Shown: piece by piece, positions 12,321 to 24,689 of the stretch
Numbering within the stretch: the stretch's first letter is position 1
How the letters are laid out: each line of letters begins with the position of its first letter
Assembly (NCBI GenBank): GCA_028583605.1
Contig: CM053327.1
Coordinates: 31,031,126 to 31,095,125 of the forward strand
Source: Dastarcus helophoroides
Lineage: Eukaryota; Arthropoda; Insecta; Coleoptera; Bothrideridae
Direction of reading: 5' to 3'
Length of the DNA stretch: 64,000 nucleotides
Made by a program: the position numbers and the translations under genes
The notes under the pieces: generated by a model
The model's database searches: none
Seen by the model: only the letters and a program-made list of their open reading frames with translations
Told to the model about the DNA's origin: nothing

Positions 12321-13170
12321 GACAAGATTTTTATTTTAAGTTGAAATAAAATAAGTATAATATCTTATCAAGGAAAAATACAAACACACAACACAAAATG
12401 CAACAACATAGACCATGATCTTTTCATATAACTAACACGAGACTAGAAAACTGATAAATTGCTAAATTAAACACCTACATGCATGATTATAAGAAAATAA
12501 TACCTGCGAATCAAAATTTAGTGTTAAGTAAATTAAAAAATAAAAAAAATATTGCAAATAGAGAAACATAAAACTTATTAATACATCTTCATGGCACTAC
12601 GATCATTGCTTAGCGCGCGTTGGCAATCGCTGAGTGAAGGAATGGCAGCAAAGGAGATGAGGTTTAAGCAGTTCTTCTATAGTCAAATCAGGTAACAAAC
12701 TTCCACAAAAGAAAACGTTGTATATACATACCTCTTAAAGGCGCCAACCACCTTTATTGAGAAGGTATTACCCCACACCAAGGGCTGTACTCTCATGCAT
12801 GAAAGCGGTACCTGGCACATCAACTAATGAGAAAGAAAGTCGGTCGCCCTCACGTCCATCTCGATCACTATCATCCGAACTCCTCAACCGCTGATAAATA
12901 ACTAAATAATTGAATATATGTGATAAACTACATCATTAAACTGCCCACCGTGAATTTTAAATCCCCGAGTACTGGCTGTACCAGGTTGTACCAGCTTGTG
13001 CCACACATATACCAACATGCTGCGCTCACGCGTTCGATAAATGCGTAAATTTCGAGTTGCGCAATGATGCAAGTTGTGCAACTCCTAATGTATGCATAGG
13101 GTGTTACCATCACGCGTGACCATCACACGTTACCAACGTATTCTACTGTTTTTATCAATTTTAATAACTA
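12321..13170. other. Intergenic, no gene recognised
   Basis: 12590-12900 is GC-richer and may be an unrecognised repeat. A 61-codon minus frame at 12928-13113 is not supported. Confidence 0.4.
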
Positions 13171-14905
13171 TAGCAATATTGTTACTACCTCCAAGGAAAA
13201 TGCTGACATGTTAGCCTTAATGTTTGCTGAAAATTCCAATCTTGATTCTCGAAACGCAGAATCTCCTATTCTCCCTAAATTCCCTAACTTCGATGCCTGA
13301 AGTTGTTTTCAGACAACGCACAATCAGGAAGATTCTCCTGGAGTTCGACACCTCGAAAGCTTCTGGCCTTGATGGTATTTTCGCTATTGTTCTTAAGAAG
13401 TGCGCCCCAGAGTTGACTCCTGTCCTAAGCAAATTGTTTACACTCTCTTACAACAAAGGTGTATTCCCTAACGTCTGGAAATCTGCTAGAGTGCAGCCTG
13501 TTCCTAAAAAGGAAAAAAGGAATCTGGTTAACAACTATCGCCCTATATTTTTGTTACCGGTAATATCTAAAGTGATGGAAAAGGTTATCAACATCGAGAT
13601 TCTCAAATATCTGGAGGAAAATAGAATCATCTCCGACAGTCAATACGGTTTTAGACAACAACGTTCCACTGGCGATCTACTGGCATATGTTACTCTTATC
13701 GGTAACTCAGCTATGGATAAACATGGTGAGGCTAGGATTATGGCATTGGATATCTCAAAGGCTTTCGACGGAGTCTGGCACCGACCTCTTCTCGCTAAAT
13801 TAACATCTTATGGTCTTCTTCCTGGACTCTGTCATTTGATGTCCAATTTTCTCGCTGACAGGTATCTTCAGGTCGATGGCATCTCATCCAAGACATTTAC
13901 GATTAACTCAGGGGTGCCTCAGGGGTCTGTTCTGTCTCCAACTCTATTTCTGTTACACATAAACGATCTCTTGGCTTCAACTTCCAATCCTATATACAGC
14001 TACGCAGATGAGAGTAACCTCGTGTCGCCTTTTTTTTCCGACGACGCATAATCTAGCGCTGCTTCAAATCAAATAAGGGAACAGCAGATACAGACGATTA
14101 ATCGGGATCTCGAGATTATTCTGAAATGGGTTAAGGGCTTCAACGCTTCAAAAACTTAGGCCGCGGTTTTCTCTAAGAAAACATCAAGGGATCATGCAAC
14201 AAACATACTAATGGACGATAAAATCCTTCCAATGGGATCTAATCTATCTATCCTAGGAGTGAATGCGAGCACTAACTTCTCTTGGGACGATCATGTGCGC
14301 GCCATTGCCAAATCCGCCTCTCAGAACCTAGGCTTTCTTTTTAGAGCTAAAAAATACTTTACATCTCATCAGCTATTAACACCATACAAAGCTTAAGTTA
14401 GGCCAACACTACGATACTGTTTTCAGGCTTGGAGTTCAGCTCCAAAACACACTTTAACTCTTTTGGATTCAATTCAAAGAAGAGCGATTTGCCTAATTTA
14501 TGACGAGACTCTGACCGATTCTCTCGAAACACTAGAGCTCAGGCGTATGGTTGGTGACTTGTCTCTTTTCTACAAGTGCTATCATGGAAGATGCTCGCAG
14601 GAACTAATAGGATTGATCCCCCCAAGGGCAAGATTCTTAAGGTGTACTAGACAGTCGGAGACAGCAAATTCCTGTGCGGTCCAGCTTGACACAGTAAGGA
14701 CTTCTCTTTACGGAAACACTTTTTTCTATAGAACTTCCAAGTTATGGAACTTTTTACCGAAAGAAATTTTTCCCAAAAATTACAACGTATCCTTGTTTAA
14801 GGAGACGGTTCATTGCCATCTATCCTTGTTTCCGCATTCTACTCGCAGTGCTTTGAAAGCATAATGGGGTTACCCTTTGCTAGTGAATTAAACTTAAAAA
14901 AAATC
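13171..14905 (+). pseudogene. LINE reverse transcriptase (CR1/Jockey group), 5'-truncated
   Basis: Encodes the reverse transcriptase core: ASGLDGI, NNYRPI, QYGFRQQRSTGD, ALDISKAFDGVWH, GVPQGSVLSPTLF and the catalytic box SYADE. The catalytic box normally ends in Asp-Asp, and the second Asp is Glu here. The main frame, 13224-14051, ends at a stop, and two further blocks (14211-14396 and 14463-14864) hold the conserved C-terminal part (RRMVGDLSLFYKCYHGRC, SKLWNFLPKEIFP). The 3' end is GAATTAAACTTAAAAAAAA at about 14886-14904. It is truncated at its 5' end at nearly the same point as the 47.9-kb copy. LINEs insert by target-primed reverse transcription; this copy is dead. Confidence 0.93.
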
Positions 14906-15029
14906 TTTAATGCAGGATTTTCTAACTAGAAGTTCACTTTGCTATCGTATTTTTGTTGTATTTTTTTATTTAGAAACTATCTGATGTCACTGGACTCCAC
15001 TCATTACTTTCTTTATCGTGTATCGATTT

Positions 15030-15275
15030 TTGAAATGAAAATTTCTTTAGGCGCGTTGGACGATTTTAGGTAGGGGGAAACTTACGGTTTCGTATTATCA
15101 TCGCGCTAGTTTTGCGTTATCAACAGTCTCTAATATTAACAGCACAATCTAACTAATTAAGACGTGTAATAGGATTCAAAAACGCGTTGACATCAGCGGT
15201 ATTTGAACCCTCGACTTATCAAACCTATGAAACAAAATCTGTCGCCTTAACCACTGAGCCACACGACGTTCACAA
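15030..15275 (-). mobile_element. tRNA-derived SINE, copy 1
   Basis: On the minus strand a tRNA-like head has an A box (TGGCTCAGTGG, 15262-15252) and a B box (GGGTTCAAATACC, 15210-15198), followed by a body that ends near GCGCCTAAAGAAATTTTCAT. The tail segment is shared with the copy at 36.9 kb. These are pol III promoter elements of a retroposon. Confidence 0.75.
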
Positions 15276-15714
15276 GAATACGAATTTTAAATACATTTAA
15301 GGAGTTCTCACTTCTAATAGCAGTTCGGAGACTGTCTTTTTTGTAATGAACGATGATATTGAAGATTACGCGTTTAGTTGGTGTGGCACTGTTTCGGAGA
15401 TATGCACAATTTTCCCAATTTGGATTTTTTTTTACATCATTTTAATTAAGGTTTTGGGTTTGACGCGGTGTAAGTCATAACGTGTGTGAGTCATGTTTGA
15501 AGGCCTTAATAAAAACAGATAAAATCGATAAAACCATTCATTTCTTTTAACAAGGCGCTACTGATTCGCAACAAACTCCTAATAAACATTGTTTATGTGA
15601 ACAGACTCTTATCACGTTAACCGATGCAGAGATAAATCTGACTGTCGCCTAACTTGCATTTTACGCCATATAATAATTTGAATTTCCATGCCCTTGAAAC
15701 TAATATAAAAATAG

Positions 15715-16055
15715 TTCCACCCATCTCTAATTTTTGGTTTTCTTAATAGACTGTTGTAACAATTATAGCTCCCTTGGAGCGCTTTCTAGCGCTATGGGAG
15801 TTAATAGCAGGTATGGGCGGCTATTACTAGGGCCGAACGGCATTACAAGGAAGGCAGTGTGGCCATCACTTCGCTTCAACCGCCTATTATTACCTTGAGC
15901 TACACCCGAGTACTCATTTTAATGTAAGGCTGAGGCGACCTTGGGAACCAAAGCGTTTTCTAAAAACGGACATTAGAGGAAGCCACCATTGGGAATGGAA
16001 CCCAGCTTTCTTAGTTTGTAGTCCAGCGCTTATACCACGACGGTCTCTCTATTTT
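15715..16055 (-). mobile_element. tRNA-derived SINE of a second type
   Basis: Minus-strand head with A-box-like GTGGTATAAGCGCTGG and B-box GGGTTCCATTCCC (near 15985). A GC-richer body of about 250 bp follows, ending in a stem: CTCCC..GCGCT..AGCGC..GGGAG at 15770-15801. The body composition differs from the host sequence. Confidence 0.65.
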
Positions 16056-16837
16056 ATCTGATGAACTGTTCTGGAGGAAAAATAAAACAGGGATTTTAAA
16101 AAATAAATAATGACGACAACGTTAACCTATCTGCTTCAAAAGAAATATTTGACAGCTATCCGAATATGTCTAATTTTCTCAGTATGGCAAAGATTGACTT
16201 GTCTCACAAAAGCCTATCTCAAAAATTTTCCTCTACTGAAGACATCAAAATAAAAATTTACATTTCCGCGATGGCAACAAAGAAGAACTTTACTCAAAAA
16301 CGTTTTTAACTAAAACCTCCTATATGTTGTTAGCCTCATGGTGATTTTTGTTTACTAGTTTGTTTTTATTACATTCAGCATTTTTGTTCAACATCTTTGC
16401 GATCATACCAATCTAGATATAATCTAAGAAGACATTTCTGCTAGGTAACACTTCTTTATTTATATACAGATTGCTTGAAACAAAATTACAAAGCCATACA
16501 GCGTCAAGCCAATCAGGCCCCCTTCAATTCCAATAACTGAACTCATAACTGTAATATTCCCTCTTTAATATATTACACAAACCCCTCATACGCTGATTAT
16601 AACGCTAATCGATTAGGGATGTAAGTCTTAGTACTAGCAAACCTAAGCACAACAGTTTGCTTAAGGAGGTCGAGATAACCCTTCAGCGCTTTCATAATTA
16701 CAAATTTATAAACTTGCCTAAACTAATATAAATGCAGTATCAAGGCAACGTAATAAAATTTGCATGCAATCTCAATCGAATATTTCATGATGATTTGAAA
16801 TGAGATTGTATTTCCTTGTTCTAAGACGATGCAAACA
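16056..16837. other. Intergenic; possible LTR fragment at 16440-16580
   Basis: On the minus strand, 16580-16430 shows TGTGTAATAT, then TATATAAATAAAG, then TGTTACC. This is LTR-like order, but no duplicated flank or partner was found. Confidence 0.3.
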
Positions 16838-17093
16838 AACCCCAACATTTGCATTTTGACTGATATATGTATTGAAATACAAATCTTGTACCCTGAAACC
16901 AAGGAAGATTAGAAAACAGAACAAAGGTGGCTCTAACGCGTTTCGATAGCCAAGCTATCATCTTCAGAGAGATGCTTGGCTATCGAAATGCGTTAGAGCA
17001 ACCTTTGATGTGTTTTCCAATTTTTCTTGGTTTCAGGAAACAAGATTTGTATTTCAATACGTATATCAGTCAAAATGCAAATTTTGGGGGTTT
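16838..17093. mobile_element. Foldback element copy 6, palindrome extending into different flanks
   Basis: The core arms match the family, but in place of the usual GGTGGAACGGACTGG ends the inverted symmetry continues into another sequence: CATTTGCATTTTGACTGATA on the left and its inverse on the right. Confidence 0.85.
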
Positions 17094-17293
17094 CAAAAAT
17101 AGACAAAGTTTAAAAAACAGTGGCTATTAAGAAGAAGAATATCCAAAATGATCAGAAAAGTCGAAACTTTCCAAGTCGAAATTTTGAAAAGTCAAAAATT
17201 TGGGATAATTAAATTACGAACTTACGATTGCAAAAATAGTCAACATTTTGAGAAAAGTTGGGATTTAAAAAATTTGTAGTCCAATTTGTAATT

Positions 17294-17586
17294 TTAGTGG
17301 AATGGAGGGGTCCTTGGTTATCTTCAAAAATTGAAATACAAATCTTCTCTCCTGAAACCAAGAAAGATTAAAAAAACACAACAAAGGTTGCTCTAACGCG
17401 TTCCGATAGCCAAGCTATCATCTTCAGAGAGATACTGAAGATATATCGCTCTGAATATGATAACTTGGCTGTCGAAACGCGTCAGAGCAACCTTTGTTGT
17501 GGTTTTTAATCTTTCTTGGTTTCAGGGGACAAGATTTGTATTTCAATTTTTGAAGATAACCAAGGACCAGTCCGTTGCACCAAAAT
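17294..17586. mobile_element. Foldback element copy 7, complete, both arms
   Basis: The best full copy: two arms of about 135 bp around a short centre, ends TTTTAGTGGAATGG and GTTGCACCAAAA. Near each arm's inner end is GATAGC-CAA-GCTATC or its decayed inverse, a small hairpin. There is no coding capacity. It is adjacent to copy 6. Confidence 0.93.
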
Positions 17587-17809
17587 GATATACATATATA
17601 TTAATTGACAATCTAGATTCTGCTGAAATATTTTTTAGGTTCTTATTACTTTTATAGACATGTTGTCGATTAGGTTTCTCTCAAGTACAATGTAAAAAGG
17701 GTAAGACAATTCGGTTTCGTTTTCGGGAAGAAGATCGTTTAATGGAAAGTTTTTGCTTTTTATTTTATGGAAATTCTTTTAAACTCGTTTAATTAATCTG
17801 AATGCATAT

Positions 17810-18153
17810 TGTAACGAAATGTAAATTGTAGAATTTGGTACGTAAAAAAAGTTTCTAGAAAGATCTGATAAAGGGAAAGCGGCCGCGATAATGAAGCAAA
17901 CCGCAGAAATTTCGGCAAACGATAGGCCTTATCTGCGAGATTTTTCTAGAACCTGGAAGCCAAAACTATATAAGGCGGTCGCCTTTTTCTCGAGTCAGTC
18001 AGTCAGTTAGAGTTAGTCAGTGTAATTAGTGAGTTAGTAGTAAATAAGTGAGTTCATTATTCAGTTGTAGTGTTCCGAGTTTAGTTCAAAAATAAAGTGG
18101 GTATTATTCAATTCACGTGTTAATAATCAATTCGAATCGATAAGCCCGTAACA
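17810..18153 (+). mobile_element. Solo LTR, 344 bp, ATAT duplication
   Basis: Begins TGTAACGAAATG and ends CCCGTAACA, with ATAT on both sides (17806-17809 and 18154-18157). It contains a TATA box (TATATAAG, 17967) and a polyadenylation signal (AATAAA, 18091), in the order expected for an LTR. The flanks show no retroelement coding sequence, so it is a solo LTR left by recombination. A 4-bp ATAT duplication fits a Ty3/gypsy-type element. Confidence 0.88.
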
Positions 18154-18612
18154 ATATCAATGATAGCGAAACTATGACAAACGCGCTAATAGAACAAAAG
18201 AACTTTAATTGTTACTTACTGTGGTTGTTAACGAATCAACCAAGAATAATCGTCACTGCTGATATTCAATAATGTGAGATAGCCAAAGTGCCAGAAACTC
18301 TACAATATACCGGGAATATAAGTATACCGAAATTAAATATTTTGTAAATTGTCATGGAAATGCAAGCTGCATATTTCGTACTTACTTTTAGCTGACAATT
18401 TTATATTTAATTGCTTTAATTGTTACTATCAAAACAAACATTTTTATTTCAATTCATCTAGTAAACGCAATGTGATAAGGAAGATTTTTTTTTGTGAAAC
18501 AAGTCTTAGTGTAAAAAGAATTTTTTATTATAAGGTAGGTTTGATAATAATCTTGAAATAAAAATAGATACGTATGTTTGGTTTAAAGTAGAACTTTTGG
18601 ATATTCTGTCGA

Positions 18613-19820
18613 TGCTATGGAAAAACATGGTGAAGCTAGGATTGTGGCATTGGATATCTCAAAGGCTTTCGACAGAGTCTGGCACCGATCTCTTCTAGCC
18701 AAATTAACATCTTATTCCTCCTGAACTCTGTCATTTGATATCCAATTTTCTCGCTGACAGATCTCTTCAAGTCGTCGTCGATGACATCTCATCCGAGACA
18801 TTTGCGATTAATGCAGGGGTGCCTCAGGGGTCTGTTCTGTCTCCTACTCTATTTTTGTTACACATAAACGATCTCTTAGCTTCAACTTCCAATCCTATAT
18901 ACAGCTACGTAGATGATAGTAACCTTGTGTCATCTTTTTCCTCCGACAAACCATTATCTATTGCTGCTTCAGATCGACTAAGGGAACAGCAAAATACAGA
19001 CGATCAATCGGGATCTCGAGATTATTCTGGAATGGGGTAAGAACAATTTGGTCAACTTCACAGCTTCAAAAACTTAGGCCGCGGTTTTCTCTAAGAAAAT
19101 ATCAAGGGATAATGCAACAAACATACTAATGGACGGTAAAATCCTTCCGATGGGATCTAATCTATCTATCATAGGAGCGAATATGAGCCCTAAATTCTCT
19201 TAAGACGATCATGTGCGAGCCATTGCCAAATCCGCCTCTCAGAAGCTAGGCTTTCTTTTTAGAGCTAAAAACTACTTTTCATCTCATCAGCTATTAACAC
19301 TATACAAAGCTCAAGTTAGGCCAACACTAGAATACTGTTCTCATGCTTGGAGTTCAGCTTCAAAACACACTTTAGATCTCTTGGATTCAATTCAAAGAAG
19401 CGATTCGCCTAATTGATGACGAGAGTTTGACCGATTCTCTCGAAACACTAGAGCACAGGCGCATGGTTGGTGACTTGTCTCTTTTCTGCAAGAACTATCA
19501 TGGAAGATGCTTACAGGAACTAATAGGTTTGATCCCCCCAAGGACAAGATTCTTGAGGCGTCCTAGACAGTCGGAGACAGCAAATTCCTATGTGGTCCAG
19601 CTTGACACAGTGAGGACTTCTGTCTGCGGAGACTCTTTTTTCTATAGAACTTCCAAGCTATGGAACTTGTTACCGAAAGGAATTTTCCCCAAAAATTACA
19701 ACCTATCCTTGTTTAAGAAGGCGGTTCACCACCATCTATCCTTGTTTTCGCATCCTACTCGGAGTGCTTTGAAAGCATAATGGGGTAACCCTTTGAGAGA
19801 GGATTAAACTTAAAAAAAAA
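18613..19820 (+). pseudogene. LINE copy, 5'-truncated within the RT domain
   Basis: Same family as the 13.2-kb copy, from ALDISKAFDRVWH onward. It has GVPQGSVLSPTLF and an intact-looking YVDD box (frame 18735-19040). The C-terminal part is at 19213-19780. Frameshifts break it near 18715, 19040 and 19400. The tail TTAAACTTAAAAAAAAA ends at about 19820. Confidence 0.92.
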
Positions 19821-21574
19821 TGCTTGGAGTTCAAAGTTTTTTTTAATTTGGATCCTTATTTCTGTAAGTTGAAATAATTAAAACAAAGATTTCGAGTTTA
19901 AATTGCCCAAAACAATTCGACAACATACAAGGAAAGGGGTGCACGCCACTAGTTTCTAGAAAATTAAATTTTGTTAAAAGCTCTTTCCCAAGCATTGACC
20001 ATTCCGGGATACTTTCAATTTTAAACTAACGAGATACGCACTTAATAGTTGGTGAACTTCCCGTCATTCATTATTTACGACTTACGCGACCAAGTAGATA
20101 AAATAGGGGAAACGCCAATAATGGGCTTAAGTGTTTAGTCAGAAAGATGGAGAAGTTATTGAACTGTATAAATTTGGATGAAATTGTTGAATGGGGGGTT
20201 TGGGGTACTTAAGCTATACGGTACATTTGCTTAAGGAGTATCCAGGTAGGCATGGATAAATTATCAAATAGCGTTGCTTACTTCTCAACAATTTTCCTTC
20301 CCGTTTTCGCCATGCGTTATTATTCCTGAATATCAAATCTACATGCTGAGGGAAAAGTGCTTTAAGCACCAACAATAGTCTAGTGGAAACTTCAATTTTA
20401 TGAAATTAATGTACTTAATAAATATGCATTCCAACAGTCGCCTTTATCAATGAATCGTTTTTTAGTACACGTTTTCAAAGCATCATTAAATCAAAATTAT
20501 ATTATAGCTCTAAACAGGGGTAATATATTGGGGCCAAATACCGCATCAGATTAAAATTAGAAACTCTCGCTGCGGTCGTACGAGGAATAATTACTGCAGT
20601 ATTCTCGGGCGAAATTAATAGCGAAACAAAGGATATGTAGAAGTCCTTTTAGCAATACCTAAAATTCAACAATCTGTCGTCGAGTGAATTCCTCCTACTT
20701 GATAATCGTACATCATTGTCTGAGCTATTCTGTTTTCCAGAGGGGGCATCGATTCCGTCTAGTACATTAGATTCCGCACTTGATTATGCATGGCCTGTCG
20801 AGCTTAACAATAATGCTCTGCAGTGATCATCTCTCGAAATGAGAATTAGGGAGTGAAATATTCAGTTCGGTTGTACAGGTAAAATCTGCCTTCAATGCGA
20901 GTGGATTTTAAGTCTTTCCAGTTGGTCACTCCTAACGAAAACGACGTGAATAGACTAAATTCTGAAAGCAATAATACTCCCATATCATCATATGTCCTAT
21001 ACGACATAATGAGTGGTATACTACCCACAAGCTTGCCACATACATTCATGAATTTTCAGGCGTTACATAGGATTTGTTCTGGATTATATCTGGGTGTGAA
21101 TATTGTTTTCTTTTTGGTTCGAAAACTTCCACAGCCAGAGTTAGTAAAAGATTGGGATTCGACTGTGTCATGGAACTGTTTTTATTCGACATTTCGCAGT
21201 GCAGGAAGTTCCTTCAGGAACAAAGAAAGAGTCGAATTCTGAACATAAGAGCACGATAGCTCAGTATGTGACCCATATCCGAGGCACACTGTTTCGAAGT
21301 GACAGTGGGACAAACAAACCGACAGAAGAGCATGATAACTTAGTAAGTTAACCATACCAGAGATGATGGAATGAAAAATCAAGATTCAAGACAGTTCTAT
21401 CAGAAGAGTTTTGTATCTAGTGTGATTGGGATGGTGAATTTATAGGTTCCGGCGCATCCACCACAATTTTATTGCTTGCAGGAAACTTTCGTTGTTGCAC
21501 CGCGTAATATTTTGTACATTAAATCAAAATTCCGTCATTCTCAATTTAGAAGAGTTTTGTTTCTGATTTGGTTG
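19821..21574. other. Intergenic, no gene recognised
   Basis: A 115-codon plus frame (20895-21242) overlaps two minus frames. None has a recognisable domain, so no CDS is called. Confidence 0.45.
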
Positions 21575-21715
21575 ACATGTAGGGATGCAACATCGTTCAA
21601 AAAAGCATCGATATTTGAACATCGATATTTTTTTAATGAAACATCGATATCTCAAACATCGGAATAGGTAATCGATCGATTAGGTAATCATGGATCTTCC
21701 GATGTTTTTTAAATA
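21575..21715 (+). repeat. Cluster of ATCGATAT motifs
   Basis: Within about 100 bp there are several CATCGATAT and related copies (21606-21695), beginning after TAGGGATGCAACATCG. This resembles the ends of some insect hAT-type elements, and also a DREF/BEAF-like CGATA cluster. Confidence 0.45.
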
Positions 21716-21719
21716 TTTA

Positions 21720-22900
21720 ATTGCGAGTTTAAGAAGTCAAAATTTCGAAGGTGTACAAAGGATATTAATTTAAAAAATTTTTTATTTTTTTTTAGAAACT
21801 TCGAGTTGAACGCAAAATTTTTTTTTTCAATATTCCGAGAAAAAAATTAAAATTTCGACTTTAATTTAGACTTTTTTCTCAAAAATTCAACTTCTTTTTT
21901 GAAATTTCAACTTTTTTCTAGAAAAACTGCGATTAAATTTAAAATTTCGACTTTAATATCGAAATTTCAATTGTGGGTTAACCCGAAAGTTTGACTTTTT
22001 TTTGAAATATCTAGAAAAAAGTGAAAATTTTGACGCAAGTCTTAAAATTTCGGGAAAAAAGTCGAAATTTTGCCTTTCAACTCGAAGTTTCTAAAACATT
22101 TTTTTGTTTTAATTGATGGCCTTTCTATGCCTAATTTTTTAAACTATTTGTTATCGTGACAATTATTTTTCTTCCGAGTTCAAACCTATATTTTTTTTTA
22201 TATAATTTTTCCTCCAAAGTTTGACTTAAATGCTTAAGGTTTTTTGAACTGAAGATTAAAATTTTCAAAAAAAAAAATGGAAACATTTCGAGATTACAGC
22301 CCAATATTGGAGAAAAATTTTTTAATTCAAAATTTTGAAACCTTTCACTTTAATTTCAAATATTTATAAAACATGCTCGAATTTTCGATAAAAAGGATAA
22401 ACTCCAGGTTTGAAGAAAAGGTTCAAATCTCGGGAAAACTAGAATTTATAAAAATAAAAAAAATTTAAAAATGGTAAAATATTTAAAAAAGCAAAAATTT
22501 TGGAAACAAAATTAAAATTTTAAGAAACTTCCAACATTTTATAAAAAGACTAAATTTTAAAAAATGTTAAAATTTTATAAAATATTAAATTTTTCAAAAA
22601 ATTGAGATTTTTTAAAAGTCGAAATATCGATAAAATTGTTTTTAAAAAAGTCAGGCAAAATTTTGTAAAAATGCCAAACAGTATCAAAGTCGGAATTTTC
22701 AAAAAAGGCGAAGTTTTGAGAAAATATCGAATTTTAAAAATGTTGCCAAGAGAATTCAAAATTTTTACATTTCATGAATTGTGACTAATGAAATGTTAAT
22801 TCAAAATTCGTCGGTTAAAATTTCAACTTTTTCGAAAATTTCGACTTTCCAAAATTTTAATTTTTTTAACAATTTCTTTTCTAAAAATTTCAAACTTGTT
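21720..22900. repeat. AT-rich module repeat, mixed orientation
   Basis: Modules occur in both the T-rich and A-rich form. Orientation flips at about 22250. No gene seen. Confidence 0.7.
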
Positions 22901-22951
22901 GCAATTATGTGATAGTTGACACTCCTGACTACTGACCTTTGTCTGAGCTGT

Positions 22952-23175
22952 CAGTAATTAATATAAACAAAGACAAATAACTATTAAATATCATGAAGTT
23001 GTGATAAAAATGGGAAAAAATATGTGTACGGAAAAGAAACATGCATGACTGAATCAGTTTATATATTTGAGTAAGCTGCCAGTAATTAATATAAACAAAG
23101 ACGAATGAGTATTAAATATCATGAAGTTGTGTTAAAAATGGAAAAGAAACATGCATAACTAAAGCAGTCTATAAG
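22952..23175 (+). repeat. Tandem duplication, 128-bp period
   Basis: CAGTAATTAATATAAACAAA starts at 22952 and 23080. Both units continue through TATTAAATATCATGAAGTTG and GAAACATGCAT, with a 20-bp indel. Confidence 0.88.
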
Positions 23176-24021
23176 TAAACATTAGGTCAAGTTGATCTAA
23201 CCTCCATCTAAACAAGGTAAAGAAACTGCCTCAATGCTTAGTACGATTTTAAGTGTTTAATCGTAGAATCACTATGCATTACAAGAGTGAGTACTATAGT
23301 AGTTTCTACAACAAGAACGGATTTGATGATAATTTTAATTTGCAAATTATGAAATTTTAATTTTTAGTAATGAAATTTATTTGAAAATTAAAGTTATAAG
23401 TTTTCACTTTTGTCAGCAGTCCCCAAACTGTCTTTTTATTTTTTTTTATTTAGAGAGTCCTTTTTTAACTGTATTAATCAATTTCATCGATTTCGTGATT
23501 CTCGTATCTGCGTTTTTTGCATTAAAATGGGGGAAGTTCATTTCAGGGCATTATTTAGCATTTTATGTGTAGAGTTCGGTTTTATACGAAAGTACACACT
23601 CGGATCTATCTACGCGTCACTGCTTAGTAGGGAGAGGATTTGAATACGCCATATGTTAACTCCTGATCTTTGTAAACGCAAGTATCCGTGAATGCGAGGC
23701 ACATAAACGCTTTTATTCCAAAATCGCAATAAAACTTTTATGACATATTTTTTTACTGCAATTTTTTACACTTATAAGGTTTTATGGTTAGAAAATATGT
23801 TCTGATAAACAAGAACACAATTTCGAGTTGCAACAATCTGCACTCATGAACGAGCAGCTGGACCTCCTAGTTTAAACACCACTTGTCGTGTCCTGGAAAT
23901 AATTAACCATTATCGGTTCAAAATAATTCGTTAAAAGCAGCTGTCAAAGCAGCTGTCAAAGCGAATCTTTATTTTTTTAATTTGTCTCCTTAACTTTGTT
24001 TTTTGTTTTTCATTTCACTAC
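23176..24021. other. Intergenic, nothing recognised
   Basis: Short overlapping frames at 23381-23643 are hydrophobic but unsupported. A small CAGCTGTCAAAG repeat is at 23938-23960. Confidence 0.4.
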
Positions 24022-24250
24022 TAAAATTGAAATACAAATCTTGTCCCCTGAAACCAAGAAAGATGAAAAAACACAACAGAGGTTGCTCTAACGCGTTTCG
24101 AGAGTATCTCTCTGAAGATGATAGCTTGGTTATCGAAACGCGTTAAAGCAGCCTCTGTTATGTTTTTTTTTAAATCTTTCTTGGTTTCGGAGGACAAGAT
24201 TTATATTTCAATTTTTAAAGATAACCAAGGACTAGTGCGTTCCACCAAAA
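24022..24250. mobile_element. Foldback element copy 8
   Basis: The left arm lacks its outer 35 bp. The right arm is complete and ends GTGCGTTCCACCAAAA. About 135 bp following it recur after copy 15. Confidence 0.88.
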
Positions 24251-24385
24251 AAAAAATTGACTACTACATTATTAGAAAGGCCATGTCTCTAACACAACTT
24301 TAATAGAAGCTTTGAGTGGAAGTGCAGATTAAATGGAATATTGGTACTAAATTCTGTAATTCTTGACCTTAATGGAAGCTTTGGG
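24248..24385 (+). repeat. Repeat shared with 59142-59277
   Basis: TTGACTACTACATTATTAGA onward, following foldback copy 8. An internal partial repeat (TAATAGAAGCTTTGAGTG, then TAATGGAAGCTTTGGGTG) is present. Confidence 0.8.
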
Positions 24386-24689
24386 TGAGAGTTCAGATTA
24401 AATTGATTATTCGTATAGAAGTCTCTGATCCTTGATGAGTTGGCATATCAGCGGCCAAACAAACTATTAGTAGAATCCGCCGGTTATGCGACTGTATTCA
24501 AACATCGTGAAATTATTATATTTATTTATTAAATTTATTGTTAAATATAGTTAATAAATTACGAATAATAACGTCGTTCAAATATGTGGATTAAAAATTA
24601 TGCATCAGCTTTTTGTCTTACAGATTCACAAATCTCGAGATAAGTAATTCCACTGAAATATAAGATTGGCACTAATTTTTTTTCAAAGT

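Noticed and set aside
16430..16580. Candidate LTR with TATA and polyadenylation order
   Set aside because: No paired LTR, no target duplication and no coding flank; kept only as a note.
20846..21382. Overlapping frames on both strands, up to 115 codons
   Set aside because: Mutually overlapping, no family recognised, no splice or start evidence that favours one.
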